64,000 nt of DNA, taken from the NCBI GenBank assembly GCA_030654695.1, contig JAURWY010000009.1:1-64000 (forward strand), in the 5' to 3' direction. The notes under the pieces are model-generated. The model saw only the letters and a program-made list of their open reading frames with translations, had not been told where the DNA came from and ran no database searches. A program made the translations under genes and the position numbers. Origin of the DNA: Polaromonas sp. Lineage in GTDB: Bacteria; Pseudomonadota; Gammaproteobacteria; Burkholderiales; Burkholderiaceae_C. Each line of letters begins with the position of its first letter. Within the stretch, counting starts at the first letter, position 1. Of this stretch, positions 41,850 to 50,743 are shown in pieces.

Positions 41850-43294
41850 GCGCAACGAGCCTAAAGCCTGTGCAAGCCACCGCCCGCCCGGGCTCACTGC
41901 GGCGCTATTTGCTGCTGGGCATTTTGTTGCCGGTCGGGGTGCTGGTGATCGTCAACACCTTCAGCCTCTACCAACAAGCGCTCAGCGCTGTCAACACCGC
42001 CTACGACCGCACACTGTTGGCATCTGCCAAAACCATTGGCGAGCAGCTCGATGTCAGCGGCTACGACGAACAATCTGAACTCCGCGTGACCGTGCCCTAC
42101 GCCGCGCTGGAAGCCTTTGAAGCTGACAACCAGAGCCGATTGTTCTACCGCGTGTCCAGCCTGAACGGCGAGATGGTCTCCGGCTTTCCGCAACTGCCCT
42201 TCTGGCGCGGCAACATCAAGCCCAAGCCGGCCTATTCAGCCTTGGTCGATTTTTACGACGATGTTTTCGATGGCGAGGATGTTCGCGTTGCCGTGTTGCT
42301 GCAACCGGTGGTGAGCTCCAGTGGCCGGGCCATGGCGATTATTCAGGTAGCCGAAACCCTGGAACTGCGCACGACCTTGGCGCAGAAAATCCTGTTCGAC
42401 ACGATGTGGCGACAAGCCCTGTTGCTGGCCGTGATCGCGTTGGTGGCCGTAGTCGTGGTGCAACGCGCGACCCAACCGGTGCGCCAGCTCAGCGCGCAAT
42501 TGCAAGCGCGCCATGCCAACGACCTGACACCCATCGTCGCGACCGATGCACCGCGCGAACTGTGGCCCTTGGTGGACGCCACGAACCAAGTCATGCGGCG
42601 CCTAGAAAACTTGCTCAGCAACCAAAAACGCTTTGTGCGTGATGCCGCCCACCAACTGCGCACGCCGCTGGCCGTGCTGAAGGTGCAAGTGCAATCTGCC
42701 TTGCGCGGCGACATGGAAGCCCGTGAGGCCTTCAGCGACATCAACCAGACGGTCGACCGCGCCACCTTGCTGGCGAACCAGATGCTGGCGCTAGCAAAGG
42801 TCGAGCAATTGCGCCAGCAGGCCGAGCTCCAGACCCTGAATCTGGCCGATGTGGTGCGCGAAGTGGCTCTCGACTTGGCACCACTGATAGCCGACCGAGA
42901 GCTGGACTTTGACATTGAAACCATGCCGGCAAGCGTGCTGGCGCATGAATGGATGCTGGGCGAGCTGTGCCGCAACTTGTTGCACAACGCCATCAAGCAC
43001 TGCCCGGTTGGCGGGCCGCTGAGTGTGCGGTTGGTGACAGACAACACCCACCTGGCCTTGACCGTGAGCGACAGTGGACCGGGTATTTCCGGCGAATTGG
43101 CAGCGCGACTTTTTCAACCCTTTTCAGCCGGCAATGTGCGCGAAGGCTCGGGCTTGGGTCTGGCGATTTGCCATGACATCGTGCTGGCGCTGGGCGGCAC
43201 GATTTCGCTCGAGAACCGGGTCGACCATGGCCGCACCGCCGGCTTAGACGCGACCGTGCGGCTGCCGCTGTGTCAAGCATTTTTTAGGAAATAA
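41846..43294 (+). CDS. tctE: Sensor histidine kinase TctE
   Basis: The 482-residue kinase has a transmembrane segment (LLLGILLPVGVLVIV, about residues 19-33), a periplasmic TctE-type sensor domain and a second segment (LLLAVIALVAVVVVQ, about 193-207). A HAMP-like linker and the H-box RDAAHQLRTPLAVL follow, then N (NLLHNAIKH), G1 (DSGPGIS) and G2 (GSGLGLAI) boxes. It overlaps tctD by ATGA. Confidence 0.93.
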   Translation: MSATSLKPVQATARPGSLRRYLLLGILLPVGVLVIVNTFSLYQQALSAVNTAYDRTLLASAKTIGEQLDVSGYDEQSELRVTVPYAALEAFEADNQSRLFYRVSSLNGEMVSGFPQLPFWRGNIKPKPAYSALVDFYDDVFDGEDVRVAVLLQPVVSSSGRAMAIIQVAETLELRTTLAQKILFDTMWRQALLLAVIALVAVVVVQRATQPVRQLSAQLQARHANDLTPIVATDAPRELWPLVDATNQVMRRLENLLSNQKRFVRDAAHQLRTPLAVLKVQVQSALRGDMEAREAFSDINQTVDRATLLANQMLALAKVEQLRQQAELQTLNLADVVREVALDLAPLIADRELDFDIETMPASVLAHEWMLGELCRNLLHNAIKHCPVGGPLSVRLVTDNTHLALTVSDSGPGISGELAARLFQPFSAGNVREGSGLGLAICHDIVLALGGTISLENRVDHGRTAGLDATVRLPLCQAFFRK

Positions 43295-43300
43295 TGCATC

Positions 43301-43702
43301 ATGGAAAAAATGCGCATCGACAAATGGTTGTGGGCTGCCCGCTTTTACAAAACGCGCACGCTGGCGGCTGAAGAAATAGACAAGGGCCGAATTCAGATCA
43401 ACGGGCAAGAAGTCAAACCTGCGCGCGACGTCAAAGTGGGTGACACGCTGAGGCTGCGCCAAGGTCTCGTATTGCGGGTGGTGGTCGTCAAAGGCTTGAG
43501 TCTGCAACGTGGGGCGGCGCCAGTGGCGCAACTGCTCTACGAAGAAACAGCCGAAAGCGTCGCCAACCGACTACAGGCAGTTGAGCAGCGCAAGCTCAAT
43601 GACGAGCCTGCAGACAGCATTGAGCACGGCCGCCCAACCAAACGCGACCGCCGCAGCATGGACAAAAGCTGGGGCGATCGCTGGAGCGCGTCAGTCGACT
43701 GA
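43301..43702 (+). CDS. hslR: Heat shock protein 15, S4 RNA-binding domain
   Basis: The 133-residue product has the S4 domain MRIDKWLWAARFYKTRTLA at the N-terminus and a basic C-terminal tail (GRPTKRDRRSMDKSW). HslR rescues stalled 50S subunits carrying nascent chains after heat shock. It follows tctE by six bases, though it has no functional link with it. Confidence 0.93.
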   Translation: MEKMRIDKWLWAARFYKTRTLAAEEIDKGRIQINGQEVKPARDVKVGDTLRLRQGLVLRVVVVKGLSLQRGAAPVAQLLYEETAESVANRLQAVEQRKLNDEPADSIEHGRPTKRDRRSMDKSWGDRWSASVD

Positions 43703-43712
43703 ACACTGCGGC

Positions 43713-44513
43713 TTAAACCACCATCGGCGTGGCCGCACCGTCCATCGACAAGATCACACCGGTCACGTAACTGGCGCAAGGCGACGCCAAGAACAACACC
43801 GCGTTGGCAATTTCTTCAGGCTGCGCCAGCCGTCCGAGCGGCACCTTTTGCGTGACCTGCTGCAAAGCCTCTTCCACAGAAATATCGCTGAGTTTGGCGG
43901 CAGTGACAAGACCGGTTTTAAGCCTGTCGGTGAAGGTCGCCCCCGGGTTCACCGCGTTGACACGAACTCCTTTGGGTCCATAGGCTGCTGCCAAACCAGC
44001 GCTGATCAACATCAGCGCCGCGTTGGCCGCCCCACCCGGCAAATGAAACGGACTCGCCAACTTGCCACCCGCACCAACGATGTTGACAATCGCGCCCTGC
44101 CCGCGTTGACCCATTTTTTTAACCACCAAGTCAATCATGTGCACGTAGGTGAAAAACTTCGCATCCATGGCATCGCGCCAGGCTTGCGCAGTCAGCTCGT
44201 CGGGCACCGTGCGTTGGGCTGCGCCGGCGGAGTTAACCAGCACATCCACCGGGCCATGCAGCGCCTCGGCCTGCGTCAATGCGTGCTCTGCCTCGGTAGG
44301 TGATCTGAGGTCAGCAGCGAACAGCCCGATACGCCCCTTGAAATCAGGCTGCTCCAACAGCAATGCCGCCAAAGCCGTCTCGAGATTGCCGGAGCTACGG
44401 GACACCAAACTGACCTTGGCCCCCTCGCGCAAAAATCCTTGGGCGCAGGCTAAGCCAATCCCTTTGCTACCGCCGGTGATGAGCACGTGCTGACCGGAGA
44501 GTTTTAAATCCAT
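43713..44513 (-). CDS. SDR-family protein lacking the Ser-Tyr-Lys catalytic residues
   Basis: The 266-residue Rossmann protein has an intact cofactor motif TGGSKGIG (13-20), the NSAGA motif and PGATFTD after strand 6. At the catalytic positions it reads NIVGAGGK, then LPGGAANAAL. By alignment to classical SDRs, Ser is Gly147, Tyr is Gly160 and Lys is Asn164. It is therefore unlikely to be a standard dehydrogenase, yet the rest of the fold is well kept. It lies just upstream of no other enzyme; the next gene on its strand is an orphan TTT receptor. Confidence 0.85.
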   Translation of the reverse strand: MDLKLSGQHVLITGGSKGIGLACAQGFLREGAKVSLVSRSSGNLETALAALLLEQPDFKGRIGLFAADLRSPTEAEHALTQAEALHGPVDVLVNSAGAAQRTVPDELTAQAWRDAMDAKFFTYVHMIDLVVKKMGQRGQGAIVNIVGAGGKLASPFHLPGGAANAALMLISAGLAAAYGPKGVRVNAVNPGATFTDRLKTGLVTAAKLSDISVEEALQQVTQKVPLGRLAQPEEIANAVLFLASPCASYVTGVILSMDGAATPMVV

Positions 44514-44552
44514 GAAGTGTCCTGTGCAAAAAAATGGGCTTATGGAAACAAT

Positions 44553-45590
44553 TTAGTCGACAGAAATGCCTGCCGCCTTGACGACTTGCCCGTAGCGGGC
44601 TAAGTCACGGCGCATTTCCTCGCGGAACTGGTCGGCGCTGCCGGGGGTGGCGTCAATGCCCAAAATACGCAGCTTCTCGCGCACGGCCGGATCATTCAAA
44701 ACCGCATTCAAATCAGTGGTGAGCCGGTTGGCAACCGCGGGGGGTAAGTTGGCAGGGGCCAGCATACCGACCCATGAATTCACGACAAAATCAGGCACGC
44801 CAGCTTCAATGAAAGTGGGCACATCTGGCAGCGCAGATGAACGCTGGGCGCTCGAAACCGCCACAGCGCGCAACTTACCCGATTTGACAAAGCCATGCGC
44901 ACCAGCCACCGCCGTGTAGACCAGCGGAATGGTGCCGCCGACCACATCGGTCATGGCCTGGCCACCCCCTTTGTAAGGCACATGGACCAGTTTGGCACCG
45001 GTTTTGAGCTTCAACAGTTCGCCAGCAATATGCGGTGTGCCACCCGTTCCGGATGTGCCGAAAGACAAACCGCCAGGTGTCGTTTTAGACACTGCAATGA
45101 CATCCGCCAAGGTCTTGACGGGCGCATCTGGATGGGCCACCAAGATCAACGTTGCATCCCCTATTTTTCCAATCGGGGTGAAATCTTTCAGGGTGTCAAA
45201 GGGCAACTTGGCAAACACATTCGGGTTGATGACCATGGTGCCGTCAAACCCCAGCACCAAGGTGTAACCATCAGGCGCCGCGTTTTTAACCAAAGACGTG
45301 CCAATGTTGCCCGAGGCACCCGGCTTGTTGTCGACCACCACATTTTGCCCAAGGCGCTTGCCCAAGTATTCCGCGATCAGACGAGCGCTGGTGTCGGTGA
45401 CACCGCCTGGCGTGAAAGGCACAACCAGCCGAATGGGTTTGTTTGGCCAAGTATCCTGGGCTTGAACTGCGGTGGTGACGCCGCCAAAACTCAGCACCGA
45501 CACGGCGGCGGCAGCAGTCCATGACAGCCATTGTCTGCGCCCGCGGGGTGAGCTCAAGGATGTCACCGGCGTGGATGAATGAATTTTCAT
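44553..45590 (-). CDS. Bug-family TTT periplasmic receptor
   Basis: The 345-residue protein has a long signal region with RGRRQWLSW and a cleavable hydrophobic stretch ending VQAQ. The Bug motifs are PFTPGGVTDTSAR and VDNKPGASGNIGT. It is an orphan receptor without adjacent tctAB, as is usual for the expanded Bug family of Burkholderiales. The ligand is a carboxylate of unknown identity. GGAGA lies upstream of ATG 45590. The 180 bp upstream contain nothing recognisable. Confidence 0.9.
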   Translation of the reverse strand: MKIHSSTPVTSLSSPRGRRQWLSWTAAAAVSVLSFGGVTTAVQAQDTWPNKPIRLVVPFTPGGVTDTSARLIAEYLGKRLGQNVVVDNKPGASGNIGTSLVKNAAPDGYTLVLGFDGTMVINPNVFAKLPFDTLKDFTPIGKIGDATLILVAHPDAPVKTLADVIAVSKTTPGGLSFGTSGTGGTPHIAGELLKLKTGAKLVHVPYKGGGQAMTDVVGGTIPLVYTAVAGAHGFVKSGKLRAVAVSSAQRSSALPDVPTFIEAGVPDFVVNSWVGMLAPANLPPAVANRLTTDLNAVLNDPAVREKLRILGIDATPGSADQFREEMRRDLARYGQVVKAAGISVD

Positions 45591-45771
45591 GGGAATCTCC
45601 AGTTGTTATAAAAGGCATCAAGTCAATGCTAAAGCAGATTATGGGCATCTCTTCAACGCTTTATGACGATTCCCCAAAGAAGCTGCTCGCAACGAGATGC
45701 ACAGAGTCAAGCGATTGGAACTGACGCCAGACGATGTCGATCAACGGGTGGGGAAAAGCCGCCGAGAAAGC

Positions 45772-46383
45772 TCACTTGACCATCACAGCGTCCGTGAGTC
45801 GGTAAAAAAGGCCGTATTCGTCGTCTCTCAAGGCCATGAATCGACCTTCAACCACGACAGCCTCTAAGCTGTATTTGACAGGCGTTTGGGTTCTGACTTC
45901 GATCATGCTTTCGGGGCCGCCTGGCAAACAAAAACCACAGGTCAGCGGCACGCGTGAGAGTAAAAACCGCCGGTGTTTTTCGCCTGGTTCAATCGGCAGC
46001 ATGAAGCCCTGAATGCGCTGCGTTTTGTCGTTCAGTGCCAGCTGAGTGGTATTGAATGCAGGCAGCATGCGCTTTTTCACGACTTGGGTTTTGACATCGG
46101 TCAGCACCGACCACGCGACCACATCGGCGCGATCCACCAACGGTGCAAAGGGGCTGTTGGCACCGTGCAAACCAGCGCCCTTGCCACCCGGCAAATCGAT
46201 ACTACCGGGCAACATGGGCGGGGCACCAGCGGAAGGAGGCGGGGGCACTTGAGCCGGTGCGGGTATGGGCATCGCCCCGACACAACCGAGCACTGCAAAA
46301 CAGACCCACAGCCGGGCCATTGACCCGCCAGAGGGGCCTGCTGCCATGAAAGATGATCGGGTTGGTTTCATGTCTTGTTTCAT
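45772..46383 (-). CDS. DUF3299 exported protein
   Basis: The 203-residue product has an N-terminal hydrophobic signal region (about residues 22-43), a Pro-rich linker and the DUF3299 domain. The domain signature is GFMLPIEPGEKHRRFLLS, then VPLTCGFCLPGGPESM with two cysteines, then VVVEGRFMAL. These proteins commonly sit next to an FtsX-type ABC transporter, as here, suggesting a joint envelope or metal-related role. The function is unproven. It starts directly after the stop of the 85-residue gene. Confidence 0.82.
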   Translation of the reverse strand: MKQDMKPTRSSFMAAGPSGGSMARLWVCFAVLGCVGAMPIPAPAQVPPPPSAGAPPMLPGSIDLPGGKGAGLHGANSPFAPLVDRADVVAWSVLTDVKTQVVKKRMLPAFNTTQLALNDKTQRIQGFMLPIEPGEKHRRFLLSRVPLTCGFCLPGGPESMIEVRTQTPVKYSLEAVVVEGRFMALRDDEYGLFYRLTDAVMVK

Positions 46384-46641
46384 TTAATGTGCGTGACGCA
46401 TGCCGCAGTATTTCCCAATGCCCAAGCCTTTGCAGGCCGCCTGCAATTGTTTGACGCAGGCGTCTGGCTTTTGTCCACCCTCCAAGCATTTTGCGGCGGC
46501 TTCATGGGCCGCGGCCATGGCGAGATGGCGCTGCACATCTTCTTTCACTTCTTTGTCACTGTGCTGGGCGTAGGCCAGCGACATTGAGGCGCTCAGCGCA
46601 AGAGCTGAGATTAAAGCGAAGAATTTGGAGACTGATGTCAT
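46384..46641 (-). CDS. Small exported Cys-containing protein
   Basis: The 85-residue product has a clear signal peptide (ALISALALSASMSLAYAQ) and a short mature part with four cysteines (AAKCLEG, PDACV, AACKGLG, KYCGM) and a His-rich end. The spacing suggests two disulfides or metal binding. It lies between the permease and DUF3299 genes and is probably part of their system. No family is recognised. Confidence 0.65.
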   Translation of the reverse strand: MTSVSKFFALISALALSASMSLAYAQHSDKEVKEDVQRHLAMAAAHEAAAKCLEGGQKPDACVKQLQAACKGLGIGKYCGMRHAH

Positions 46642-46645
46642 GGTG

Positions 46646-47851
46646 TCACCTTGATTGAATAAGTTCTAAAACGCTGACGCGGTAGGCTTCCCAAGTCGGC
46701 AGCAGGGCCGACAGCAGCGCCACGCCCAGAGCCAGTGCAGGAACCATGAGCAACTCAGCAGGCCAAGACAAAGTGGCTAAGCTCAGCGTCTTGTCGTAGT
46801 CTAGTGCCAGTGCCACCAAGGCCGTCAAGCCTTGCCCAGCGGCCACACCCAACAGAGCGGCCAGCAGCGCCAACCACATAGCCTCACACCATAACAGGCC
46901 GGCTAATTTGGCGGGTGAAGCGCCCAGCATGCGCATCAGCGCCAGGTCGGCCCGGCGCTCCCGCAGCGCACTCCACAAGGCCACAAAGACACTCAGTCCT
47001 GCCGTCAACAACAAAACCCCAGCGAGCGCTCTGAGCACGTCTGTGCCAACGCCAATCATTCCCAGCAGACGCGTGATTTCGATCGCTGGTGCCGCTGCCT
47101 GCATATCGGTGCTGGTGTTGATGAAGCGCGGGAAAGTCACGGCGGCCAATGGACTGCGGTATTGAATCAAAGCCAGCGTGACTTCACGCTCTTGCTCTAA
47201 GATTTTCTGGTCTTCAGCGTCCAGCGCGGTAGCGGACTCATGGACGCGCCAAACCGATTCAGTCGGCGTCAAGATCAGTCGGTCTAACACCGCGCCGCTG
47301 GGCGCGAGCACACCCGTCACGCTGTAAGGCATATCTCCATGCGCATGACCACCGCGACCCAAGCCGTGACTGCCGACAAAACGGTCACCCACCTTCAGCC
47401 CGGTTTGGCGCGCCACGTCGGCACCCAGCACGGCCTGCATGGGCGCCTGCCAGAGCGCACCCTGCGCCAGCACGGCCGCGTAATGATGAATGTAGTCAGG
47501 CGTGGTGCCGATGATGCGAAAACCGTTCAAGCTGTCGCCCATGCTGATGGGAATAAGCTTGGCCACGTGCGGATGCTCTTTGAGCGTCTGCAAGGAGGCG
47601 AGTGGAATGTTGCCGGTGGGCGTGTCAATGTGAAAGACGCCCGACAAAATAAGTTGCATCGGGCTGCCCTTGGCGCCGACCACGACATCAATGCCGGCCA
47701 AGTCGCGCTCAAAGGCTCGCTGAATTTGGTGGTTCACCAGCAGCACAAAAGTGATGGATGCCAAGCCCAAGGTCAGCAGCAATAAATTCAGACCGGCAGC
47801 CAAAGGTCGCGCCCACAAAAACCGCCACGCCCAGCGCCATGTTGTGATCAT
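46646..47851 (-). CDS. FtsX-type ABC transporter permease
   Basis: The 401-residue protein has an N-terminal transmembrane helix (AAGLNLLLLTLGLASITFVLL), a MacB-like periplasmic domain (about residues 45-270) and three C-terminal helices with the FtsX signature ALRERRADLALMRMLGA. It resembles LolC/MacB-class transporters that move lipoproteins or act mechanically. It overlaps the ATPase gene by ATGA. Confidence 0.88.
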   Translation of the reverse strand: MITTWRWAWRFLWARPLAAGLNLLLLTLGLASITFVLLVNHQIQRAFERDLAGIDVVVGAKGSPMQLILSGVFHIDTPTGNIPLASLQTLKEHPHVAKLIPISMGDSLNGFRIIGTTPDYIHHYAAVLAQGALWQAPMQAVLGADVARQTGLKVGDRFVGSHGLGRGGHAHGDMPYSVTGVLAPSGAVLDRLILTPTESVWRVHESATALDAEDQKILEQEREVTLALIQYRSPLAAVTFPRFINTSTDMQAAAPAIEITRLLGMIGVGTDVLRALAGVLLLTAGLSVFVALWSALRERRADLALMRMLGASPAKLAGLLWCEAMWLALLAALLGVAAGQGLTALVALALDYDKTLSLATLSWPAELLMVPALALGVALLSALLPTWEAYRVSVLELIQSR

Positions 47852-48537
47852 GCGGCGCTCCCGGCGGTCTTCGCTTCTAGGGCCAAGACCATGGCGTTTT
47901 TCGTTGCCGCAAAAAACTGCAAGATGCGTGCATCGTGGCTGGCTATCACCAGCGTCGCGCCGCTGGCTTGCGCGGCGTGTTGAAGCAACTGGGCGGCTTG
48001 CTCAGCCGCTGCGTCGTCGAGGCTGGCGGTTGGCTCGTCGGCCAGAATCAGCTTCGGCTGAAGCAACACGGCCCTTGCCAGCGCCACACGCTGTGCCTGG
48101 CCGCCTGACAACTGCGCGGGCTTGCGCTGCGCCAAATCAGCCACGCCTAGCGCTGCCAGCGACTGCATCATTTTCTCGGTGTCTTCAGGACGTCCAGCCG
48201 CCCACTGCGCCATGGCCAAGTTCTCGCGCACCGACAGCGCCGGACTCAAATGCAATTTTTGCGGGAGAAAGCCGATGGTGGCAGCACGCCATCGGTCCAG
48301 CGCTGCGCGGCTAGGCGGAGCCATCCCGGCCACCTCGGAAGCCAGCACCCGCCCGGCGATTTCAAGCGTGCCTGCCTTGGCTTGCACCAAGCCAGCGGCC
48401 AACGCCAGCCATGTCGATTTACCCGAACCCGACGGCCCTTTTAGCAACAACACGCCGCCTAGCGGAAGCTCCAGGTCGGGAAAGGTAAGCGTGGGACCAC
48501 CGGCATACGCGTAAGTCAGTCCGTGGGTACGGATCAT
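47848..48537 (-). CDS. LolD-like ABC transporter ATP-binding protein
   Basis: The 229-residue ATPase has Walker A GPSGSGKST (about residues 34-42), the Q-loop in GFLPQKLHL, signature LSGGQAQRVALARA, Walker B LILADEPTASLDD and the H-loop in VIASHD. It partners the FtsX-type permease. Its start overlaps the HMG-CoA lyase stop by four bases, so it is translationally joined to a metabolic gene. Confidence 0.92.
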   Translation of the reverse strand: MIRTHGLTYAYAGGPTLTFPDLELPLGGVLLLKGPSGSGKSTWLALAAGLVQAKAGTLEIAGRVLASEVAGMAPPSRAALDRWRAATIGFLPQKLHLSPALSVRENLAMAQWAAGRPEDTEKMMQSLAALGVADLAQRKPAQLSGGQAQRVALARAVLLQPKLILADEPTASLDDAAAEQAAQLLQHAAQASGATLVIASHDARILQFFAATKNAMVLALEAKTAGSAA

Positions 48538-49481
48538 GCGTTGACTTTTGAAAACTTCTCGCGGAGTTCAGCAACATAGGTAGGCGCAGGATGCAGCGTC
48601 ATGCTGGGTCCGGCTTTGGCCACTTGGCCAGGCACATCGTGGCCCACAATCCCCGGCATCTCACGTGCCACTTGCAGCAAACGCTCTAGCGCCATGCCGG
48701 TGTCGTAGCCCATGGCGTCAAGCATGTGAACCGCGTCTTCGCTGCAGACGTTGCCACTGGCACCGGGTGCATAAGGGCAGCCGCCGAGCCCGCCCAGCGA
48801 GCCGTCAAAACGCTCAATACCACTTTGCACTGCTGCCAGGATATTGGCCAAGCCCATGCCGCGCGTGTTGTGAAAATGCAAGGTCAGTTGCTGCGTCAGC
48901 TTGGCTTGCAAAGCCTCCACCAAGCGACTCACCTGCCCCGGATGCGCCATGCCTGTGGTGTCGCAAATGGTCAGCCCACGCACGCCTAAATCTGCGAAGC
49001 GCTGCACCCACTGCAACACCTCTTGCTGCGTCACCTCGCCCTCCATCGGGCAGCCAAAGGCGCAAGACAAAGACACGTTGATGGGGGTCTGGCCGTCAAC
49101 CCGTTTGATGACTTCCGTCAGCGCTGCAAAACTGTGTTCGCGAGGCATACGCAAGTTAGCCAAGTTGTGCGTCTCAGACACCGACATCACCAGGTTCAGT
49201 TCGTCGGCGCGCGACTCCAGCGCCCGCTCAGCACCGCGCAAGTTGGGCACCAGCACGGTGTACTCCACACCAAGCGCGCGCTTGATGCGGCCCATCACTT
49301 CTTCGGGGTCACGCAACATCGGAATCGCCTTCGGCGAGGTGAAAGAAGTCACCTCGATCTTGGCGTAACCGCACTCGCTCAGAGCGTCAATCAAGGCGAT
49401 CTTCCTGTCGGTTGGCACAAATTCAGGCTCGATTTGAAAGCCATCGCGGGTCGACACTTCGTTGAAATAAATGCGTTTCAT
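48534..49481 (-). CDS. Hydroxymethylglutaryl-CoA lyase
   Basis: The 315-residue TIM-barrel lyase starts with NEVSTRDGFQIEP, a variant of the usual EVGPRDGLQ in which Arg-Asp are kept. It contains THFHNTRGMG-type metal ligands (LHFHNTRG) and the GGLGGCPYAPGASGN loop with the catalytic cysteine. It cleaves HMG-CoA to acetyl-CoA and acetoacetate, or a related 3-hydroxy-3-methyl substrate. It is coupled to the CaiB-type transferase by overlap. Confidence 0.92.
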   Translation of the reverse strand: MKRIYFNEVSTRDGFQIEPEFVPTDRKIALIDALSECGYAKIEVTSFTSPKAIPMLRDPEEVMGRIKRALGVEYTVLVPNLRGAERALESRADELNLVMSVSETHNLANLRMPREHSFAALTEVIKRVDGQTPINVSLSCAFGCPMEGEVTQQEVLQWVQRFADLGVRGLTICDTTGMAHPGQVSRLVEALQAKLTQQLTLHFHNTRGMGLANILAAVQSGIERFDGSLGGLGGCPYAPGASGNVCSEDAVHMLDAMGYDTGMALERLLQVAREMPGIVGHDVPGQVAKAGPSMTLHPAPTYVAELREKFSKVNA

Positions 49482-50710
49482 TTTTCAATTCCTTCAACAA
49501 TACCGCGGTCATACAAGGCTTGTATTTGCGCAGGGGTCAAGCCCACTTCACGCAACACAGCAAGGGTATCTTGCCCGACGTTGGGCGCGTTACGTCGGTG
49601 CGAGCCCGGCGTGCGCGAGAGCTTCGGCACAATGCCGGGCACAGCCAGTGTGCTGCCGTCGTCCATCTGCACCTGCTGGATCATGCCGCGCGCTTGGTAA
49701 TGCGGGTCAGCGGCGATGTCCGCCACCGTGTAAATTTTGCCGGCTGGGACTGATGCCGCGTCAAGCGCCGCGAGGACTTCGTCGACGCTGTGCGCCGCCG
49801 TCCACAGTTCAATGGCGGCGTCCAGTTCTGTCACGCGGAGAACCCGCCCGGTGTTGTCGGCCAGCGCAGGGTCTGCGCCCAGATCTGCGCGGTCAATCAC
49901 CGTCATCAGCCGCTTGAAAATGCTGTCGCCATTGCCAGCGATCAGGGCGTAGGCGCCGTCTTTGCAGAGGTAAGCGTTGCTGGGGGCGATACCCGGTAAA
50001 GCGCTGCCGGCCGGTCCCCGCACGGCGCCAAATTCACTGTACTCGGGCAGCAAGCTTTCCATGCAATTGAACACCGCCTCGTACAAGGCGACGTCGATCA
50101 CCTGACCTTCGCCGGTTTTGGCGCGGTGTTGCAGCGCCACCAAAATTCCGATCACACCATGCAGCGCGGCCAGCGTGTCGCCAATGCTGACACCGACGCG
50201 CACCGGCACGCGGTCGGGTTCAGCCGTCAAGTGGCGCAGGCCACCCATGGCCTCGGCCACCACGCCAAAGCCGGGTCGGTCGCGGTAGGGGCCGGTTTGG
50301 CCGTAACCGCTGATGCGCAGCATGATCAGGCCGGGGTTGAGCTGGTGCAAATCATCAGGGCCGAGGCCCCAGCCTTCCATCGCGCCCGGTCGAAAATTCT
50401 CGATCACCACATCACACTCAGCCGCCAATGAGCGAACAATGTCTTGCGCCTCGGGCTGCCGCAAATCGAGCGCGACTGAGCGTTTGTTGCGCGACTGCAC
50501 CTGCCACCAGACGGAGGTGCCGTCTTTCAGCAAGCGCCATTTGCGCAGCGGATCGCCAGCGCCCAGGGTTTCAATCTTGATGACGTCGGCGCCAAAATCC
50601 CCGAGCGTCTTGGCAGCAAAGGGGCCGGCGATCAACTGGCCGAGTTCGAGTACTTTGAGGCCACCGAGGGCAGCAGTGCTGGGGACGTTAGGTGATGAAT
50701 GAATGGACAT
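49478..50710 (-). CDS. CaiB/BaiF family CoA-transferase
   Basis: The 410-residue class III CoA-transferase has the N-terminal LKVLELGQLIAGPFAAKTLGDFGADVIKIE segment and IENFRPG. The nucleophile is probably the Asp in SIGDTLAALHG (about residue 171), with GQVIDVALYEA following. It activates a carboxylate by CoA transfer. With the lyase it probably forms a short catabolic route for a 3-hydroxy-3-methyl dicarboxylic acid, as in itaconate/citramalate-like pathways, but the substrate is not known. Confidence 0.92.
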   Translation of the reverse strand: MSIHSSPNVPSTAALGGLKVLELGQLIAGPFAAKTLGDFGADVIKIETLGAGDPLRKWRLLKDGTSVWWQVQSRNKRSVALDLRQPEAQDIVRSLAAECDVVIENFRPGAMEGWGLGPDDLHQLNPGLIMLRISGYGQTGPYRDRPGFGVVAEAMGGLRHLTAEPDRVPVRVGVSIGDTLAALHGVIGILVALQHRAKTGEGQVIDVALYEAVFNCMESLLPEYSEFGAVRGPAGSALPGIAPSNAYLCKDGAYALIAGNGDSIFKRLMTVIDRADLGADPALADNTGRVLRVTELDAAIELWTAAHSVDEVLAALDAASVPAGKIYTVADIAADPHYQARGMIQQVQMDDGSTLAVPGIVPKLSRTPGSHRRNAPNVGQDTLAVLREVGLTPAQIQALYDRGIVEGIEK

Positions 50711-50743
50711 CTGAAGAGTGTGCCCCGAGACGACCAGCGCTGT

